Assembly: GCF_005876835.1 (NCBI RefSeq)
Contig: NZ_PPSW01000013.1
Coordinates: 1 to 49,893 of the forward strand
DNA: 49,893 bases
Reading direction: 5' to 3'
Origin: Pseudoalteromonas phenolica
GTDB lineage: Bacteria > Pseudomonadota > Gammaproteobacteria > Enterobacterales > Alteromonadaceae
The position numbers and the translations under genes are program-made. The notes beneath the pieces are model-generated. The model was not told the DNA's origin. It saw only the letters and a list, made by a program, of their open reading frames with translations, and made no database searches. Shown here one piece after another: positions 46,919 through 49,893 of this stretch. Numbering within the stretch: the stretch's first letter is position 1; each line of letters begins with the position of its first letter.

Positions 46919-47461
46919 TTACCAAGTTAGATCGTCTGGTATCTCATAACCCGCATATGGGTCGTCTTCATCGCTTTCTGCCGTATCGTCAGCGACATGG
47001 AAAACAATGTATTTTTCGTCAACTTCAGCGATCTTACGTGCTGGCTCGTCTTGAAGTACATAAAACTTATCTTCAAGAACACAAATTGCTAAACGGCCTT
47101 TTGATAGGGCTTGCTTAGTTTGCTCGTTCACATCCAGCTCTTTTACTTTATTGTCGTAAGTAAAGTTGAATGTAACTTCACCACGAATTTCGTCTTGGTT
47201 GTGATGCTCTAAAATTTGTTTAACACGCGCAACTTGCTCGCGCTCTTTTAACTCTGCTTGCTTAGCTTGATTTAGCTCTTCGGCTTTGCGCTGCTGTTCA
47301 AGCTTTGTTTGTTCAATATGCTTTTGTAAGTCAGATTGATCACTTGTCGCGCCTTTTTTCTTTTTCTTCTTTTGTGCTTTACGTTTTTCGGTCTTAGCAA
47401 CTTTGGCTTTATGCTCAGTTGTTAAACCTGCTTTTAGTAATTGGTCTTGTAGAGAACCCAT
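46919..47461 (-). CDS. DUF2058 family protein
   Basis: 180 residues from MGSLQDQLLKAGL, with GGAG 7 bp upstream; the frame runs ten codons further without support. A very basic Lys-rich segment (KRKAQKKKKKKG, about 26-37) is followed by a charged helix (residues 45-85), then a compact domain with GRLAICVLEDKFYVL and the acidic end. The family is annotated as a nucleoprotein or polynucleotide-associated protein in some databases; function not established. Confidence 0.85.
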   Translation of the reverse strand: MGSLQDQLLKAGLTTEHKAKVAKTEKRKAQKKKKKKGATSDQSDLQKHIEQTKLEQQRKAEELNQAKQAELKEREQVARVKQILEHHNQDEIRGEVTFNFTYDNKVKELDVNEQTKQALSKGRLAICVLEDKFYVLQDEPARKIAEVDEKYIVFHVADDTAESDEDDPYAGYEIPDDLTW

Positions 47462-47721
47462 GCTGCAACTCCATGAAAATACGATTCCCAATATATTAAC
47501 TCAGATGCACGACACGACAAAGAGAGGTGCAACTGCAATCTAACTAAAGTAAAGCAAATAAAGTGTGATTTAGCGCAAAAAATTACCAACTAATTGATAA
47601 AGCTTTAAACTTAATGCGTTTCATGCATTAACATGCTCTGCAATTTAACTTTATATTTAACTAGCCTATTTAGGTTTAGCACAATAGTTTCTTATTTGCG
47701 CTGTTTTGGGTATCAGACACC
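47462..47721. other. Gene-free divergent region between DUF2058 and MFS genes
   Basis: 260 bp, AT-rich. An inverted repeat TTAATGC-GTTTCAT-GCATTAA (47611-47631) is the most organised element and lies about 90 bp ahead of the MFS start. No open frame or RNA family recognised. Confidence 0.35.
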
Positions 47722-48864
47722 ATGTCATTATTTAAATTACTGCTTTGCTCTGTCTGTACATTTTTAGTCTTATACGCCCCTCAGCCTCTACTACCTATTT
47801 TTTCTGAGCTATATGATGTTTCAATTGCAAACAGTGGAACATTAATGACTGTGACTATGCTCCCACTTGCCATCGCACCACTTTGCTACGGCGTTATGCT
47901 GAATCAGTTCAATCCATTGTCAATTTTGCGTATCGCCTTATTGATCCTTGCTGCAAGTAACTTACTTTTTGCCTATTCAGATTACTTCTCAGGGCTATTA
48001 ATTTGCAGACTTATTCAAGGACTCACATTACCTGCAGCATTAATAAGTATGACAAGTTATATAGGTACCACTTTTCAAGGTGATGCGTTACAAAGAAATA
48101 TGACTCTGTATATTGGTAGTTCAATTATTGGGGGTTACTTAGGCAGGATGCTTGCAGCAAACTTTGCCGCATTTTGGCAGTGGCAGAACTTTTTCTACTT
48201 AGTTAGTGTCAGCTTAATAGTCCTTGCGATGACCATTCCTAAACAAGTTAAAAGAGAAGAAAGTACTAAAGAAAAAATAAAGCCCTGGCTGCATTTAGTG
48301 CATTTAAAAGATACGGCTCTATTACGCCTATTCGTCGCAGTATTTTTCATGTTTTTTTGCTTTGCCGCATTACTGAACTTTTTACCTTTTATTGTGCAAA
48401 ACCAATACGGCATTACGGATACTAAAGAAATCGGTTTTATCTACACGGGCTATTTGGTCGGAGCAATTTTATCTGCGTGCACGCCATGGCTTAATAAGAA
48501 AATTGAAAACGCTTGGGCACTACTAAGCCTGATGTTCATTTTATATTGTGTAAGCAACATCATGCTTACAAGTCATATATTCAGCTTATTCATTGTCAGT
48601 TTTACCCTTTTCTGTGGTTGTATGTTCGTTATACATGCAACCGCAGCGCCATTAGCAAACAAAATTAGTACCGCACCAGCTTCGGTGACTAACGGTGCAT
48701 ATGTATCTTTTTATTACAGCGGTGGCGCACTTGGGTCATTCTTACCTGGGGTTATCTTTGAAGAATATGGCTATATCGCGTTTTTGGCTTGTTTATTAGC
48801 TTGTTGCTCACTCGGACTTATTGCATGCCTTGCAAACTACAAGCAAGGTACATCTATGACTTGA
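47722..48864 (+). CDS. MFS transporter, YnfM-like
   Basis: 380 residues, about 12 membrane helices. The N-terminal VLYAPQPLLPIFSELYDVS is typical of the YnfM subgroup of drug/metabolite efflux proteins. A loop of charged residues (KQVKREESTKEKIK) divides the two halves. No adjacent regulator gene. Its 3' end overlaps the convergent ProX-like gene by 28 bp. Confidence 0.85.
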   Translation: MSLFKLLLCSVCTFLVLYAPQPLLPIFSELYDVSIANSGTLMTVTMLPLAIAPLCYGVMLNQFNPLSILRIALLILAASNLLFAYSDYFSGLLICRLIQGLTLPAALISMTSYIGTTFQGDALQRNMTLYIGSSIIGGYLGRMLAANFAAFWQWQNFFYLVSVSLIVLAMTIPKQVKREESTKEKIKPWLHLVHLKDTALLRLFVAVFFMFFCFAALLNFLPFIVQNQYGITDTKEIGFIYTGYLVGAILSACTPWLNKKIENAWALLSLMFILYCVSNIMLTSHIFSLFIVSFTLFCGCMFVIHATAAPLANKISTAPASVTNGAYVSFYYSGGALGSFLPGVIFEEYGYIAFLACLLACCSLGLIACLANYKQGTSMT

Positions 48865-49352
48865 GGCGCATGGCCTGTGTACTCAAAAAAACACTTTAAA
48901 TCTGCTTTATTTAACACCCAAGTCTGATCATTGAAAAATGGGTGACATTGAAACTGTTCAGCCCGCCATAGGCTTGACTCTACCCATACTGCCACAGCTT
49001 GTTCAGTATCATTGAAAACCGCTAATGCTGAAACGCAGCCCGGTTTAACACCTAGGTATTTAGCTAACCGTTGAGATGATGCAAATCCCAATCGCGATAA
49101 CTTTTGCTGTTTAGACAGCGCTTTTAAATCTACCTGATAATCAGCAGGCACCAACAATAGGCAATGTCGCTTACCGTAGTTATCTCGTAAAAATAGATTT
49201 TTTATCCTTACACCAACCCGGTTGAGATTAAGTTTGTCTGCATCTTGGCACGTGTTTAAAGGCGGGTGTTGGTATTTTATTGCATTGATATTCAATTGTT
49301 TAAATAAGCTCTCTAACTCAGATAACTTACTAACTTCTGTAACTTCAGTCAC
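48837..49352 (-). CDS. YbaK/ProX-type aminoacyl-tRNA deacylase
   Basis: 171 residues starting with GTG at 49352 (GAGG 9 bp upstream). The fold of the prolyl-tRNA synthetase insertion domain is recognised from KLNLNRVGVRIKNLFLRDNYGKRHCLLLVPADYQVDLKAL and LGVKPGCVSALAVFND. Relatives hydrolyse Ala-tRNA-Pro or similar mischarged tRNAs. 8-bp overlap with the upstream lipoprotein gene suggests co-translation. Confidence 0.88.
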   Translation of the reverse strand: MTEVTEVSKLSELESLFKQLNINAIKYQHPPLNTCQDADKLNLNRVGVRIKNLFLRDNYGKRHCLLLVPADYQVDLKALSKQQKLSRLGFASSQRLAKYLGVKPGCVSALAVFNDTEQAVAVWVESSLWRAEQFQCHPFFNDQTWVLNKADLKCFFEYTGHAPQVIDVPCL

Positions 49353-49740
49353 GACACTGACCTCTTAATTGCACCTTACGCTCTTTCCAATATACTTCTT
49401 CAATATCATAACCTTGCTGGCAATAATCCTGCTCGTCTAGTGCCGTTTTTAGAAGTTGTACCGCACGCTCTTCTAAGGCTAACTTTAATGCAGGAGAGTC
49501 TTCGATATGTTCTTCATTTAAGAACATCTTAAACTCAGTGCGTGAGATCTCTTTTCGAGTATCTAACTTCACCCGAGCTTGTTTCTCAACGGTCACAATG
49601 AAGGCAAATAATTTTGAGCCGTTATCAGCCAGACGTGTATGTAATGTTTGATCTGCAACTTTAAAAGGCTCATCAGGCTTTGAAATACATCCAGACAAAA
49701 GAACCACCATAAGTGTAAAAAGAAAAGGGAGTTTCAACAT
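49345..49740 (-). CDS. Lipoprotein of unknown function
   Basis: 131 residues from MLKLPFLFTLMVVLLSGC, with lipobox LLSGC and serine after Ile. The rest is soluble and charged, with two cysteines (DYCQQG, GQCRD) near the end. An in-frame start 17 codons earlier would spoil the signal. No ribosome site is clear and no family is recognised. Overlaps the ProX-like gene by 8 bp. Confidence 0.65.
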   Translation of the reverse strand: MLKLPFLFTLMVVLLSGCISKPDEPFKVADQTLHTRLADNGSKLFAFIVTVEKQARVKLDTRKEISRTEFKMFLNEEHIEDSPALKLALEERAVQLLKTALDEQDYCQQGYDIEEVYWKERKVQLRGQCRD

Positions 49741-49823
49741 AGTTAACAAACCAGCACTCTTATTATTTTGACAATCAGTGTAACAAAGCACGCAAAAACT
49801 TTGGGATTTTTTTAACCTCAGTA

Positions 49824-49852
49824 TTGACGGAGAAATAAAAAAAATATAAATT
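49824..49852 (+). promoter_or_regulatory. Promoter of the tRNA-Ala at the window end
   Basis: TTGACG (49824-49829) with TATAAA or TAAATT at 15 or 17 bp, then GAGCG before the tRNA, typical for stable RNA. Confidence 0.55.
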
Positions 49853-49877
49853 TCTGAGCGTATCCAGTCTGGAATGT

Positions 49878-49893
49878 GGGGCTATAGCTCAGC
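49878..49893 (+). tRNA. tRNA-Ala, 5' end only (cut by window end)
   Basis: GGGGCTATAGCTCAGC equals the first 16 bases of gammaproteobacterial tRNA-Ala (acceptor strand GGGGCTA, then TAGCTCAGC). The anticodon is outside the window, so GGC or UGC cannot be decided. Confidence 0.75.

Overview
The window is chromosomal backbone of a marine gammaproteobacterium, most likely an Alteromonadales member close to Pseudoalteromonas. This is an inference from moderate-to-low GC, housekeeping gene orders shared with Escherichia/Shewanella/Vibrio (pepA-holC-valS, ftsY-ftsE-ftsX-rpoH, rpsU-dnaG-rpoD, dusB-fis, purH/purD), and families typical of that order (DUF3718, DUF2058, DUF2797, RraB). There is no insertion sequence, prophage, CRISPR array or other mobile element.

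Layout. 1-200: a degenerate tRNA-Arg-like sequence and tRNA-Ser(GCU), minus strand. 400-3400: DUF3718 protein, folA, obgE, rpmA and rplU, minus strand. 3.7-7 kb: ispB (+), then convergent lptG-lptF (-). 7.1-12.1 kb: pepA-holC-valS (+). 12.2-13.1 kb: two small unknown envelope genes. 13-20.6 kb (-): an HD-GYP protein, rraB-plsC, rpoH, ftsX-ftsE and an expanded ftsY. 20.8-28.5 kb (+): rsmD, rpsU-yqeY-dnaG-rpoD, prmA, dusB-fis. 28.7-32.5 kb (+): purH, a lipoprotein-type methyltransferase, purD. 32.6-37.3 kb: DUF2797 protein, a CBS-PAS-GGDEF-EAL protein, a small unknown gene, an HDAC-like deacetylase. 37.5-41.5 kb (-): a tight five-gene cluster (creA-like, unknown, LysE exporter, GGCT, serine hydrolase). 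41.5-44.4 kb (+): CHMI-like protein, rsuA-like gene, chemoreceptor. 44.4-47.5 kb (-): enolase-superfamily enzyme plus class II aldolase, cytochrome c, DUF2058. 47.7-49.9 kb: MFS transporter (+), ProX-like deacylase and lipoprotein (-), and the first bases of a tRNA-Ala.

Most of the genes serve macromolecular synthesis (both main sigma factors, primase, ribosomal proteins, tRNA and rRNA modification), envelope assembly and purine synthesis. Two multidomain proteins bear on cyclic-di-GMP.

The strongest unexpected signal is regulatory. A perfect CIRCE operator (TTAGCACTC, 9 bases, GAGTGCTAA) sits at the predicted transcription start of rpoH, the heat-shock sigma factor gene. The same half-sites recur turned outside-in in a hairpin about 190 bp further upstream, just after ftsX. 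This predicts that an HrcA repressor encoded elsewhere gates the RpoH regulon. Other signals are a 127-bp perfect direct repeat inside ftsY, Fis-type sites in front of dusB-fis, a Fur-like box before a cysteine-rich membrane protein, and an operator-like palindrome at the lptFG promoter. Motif calls were made by eye; no alignments or folding were run.
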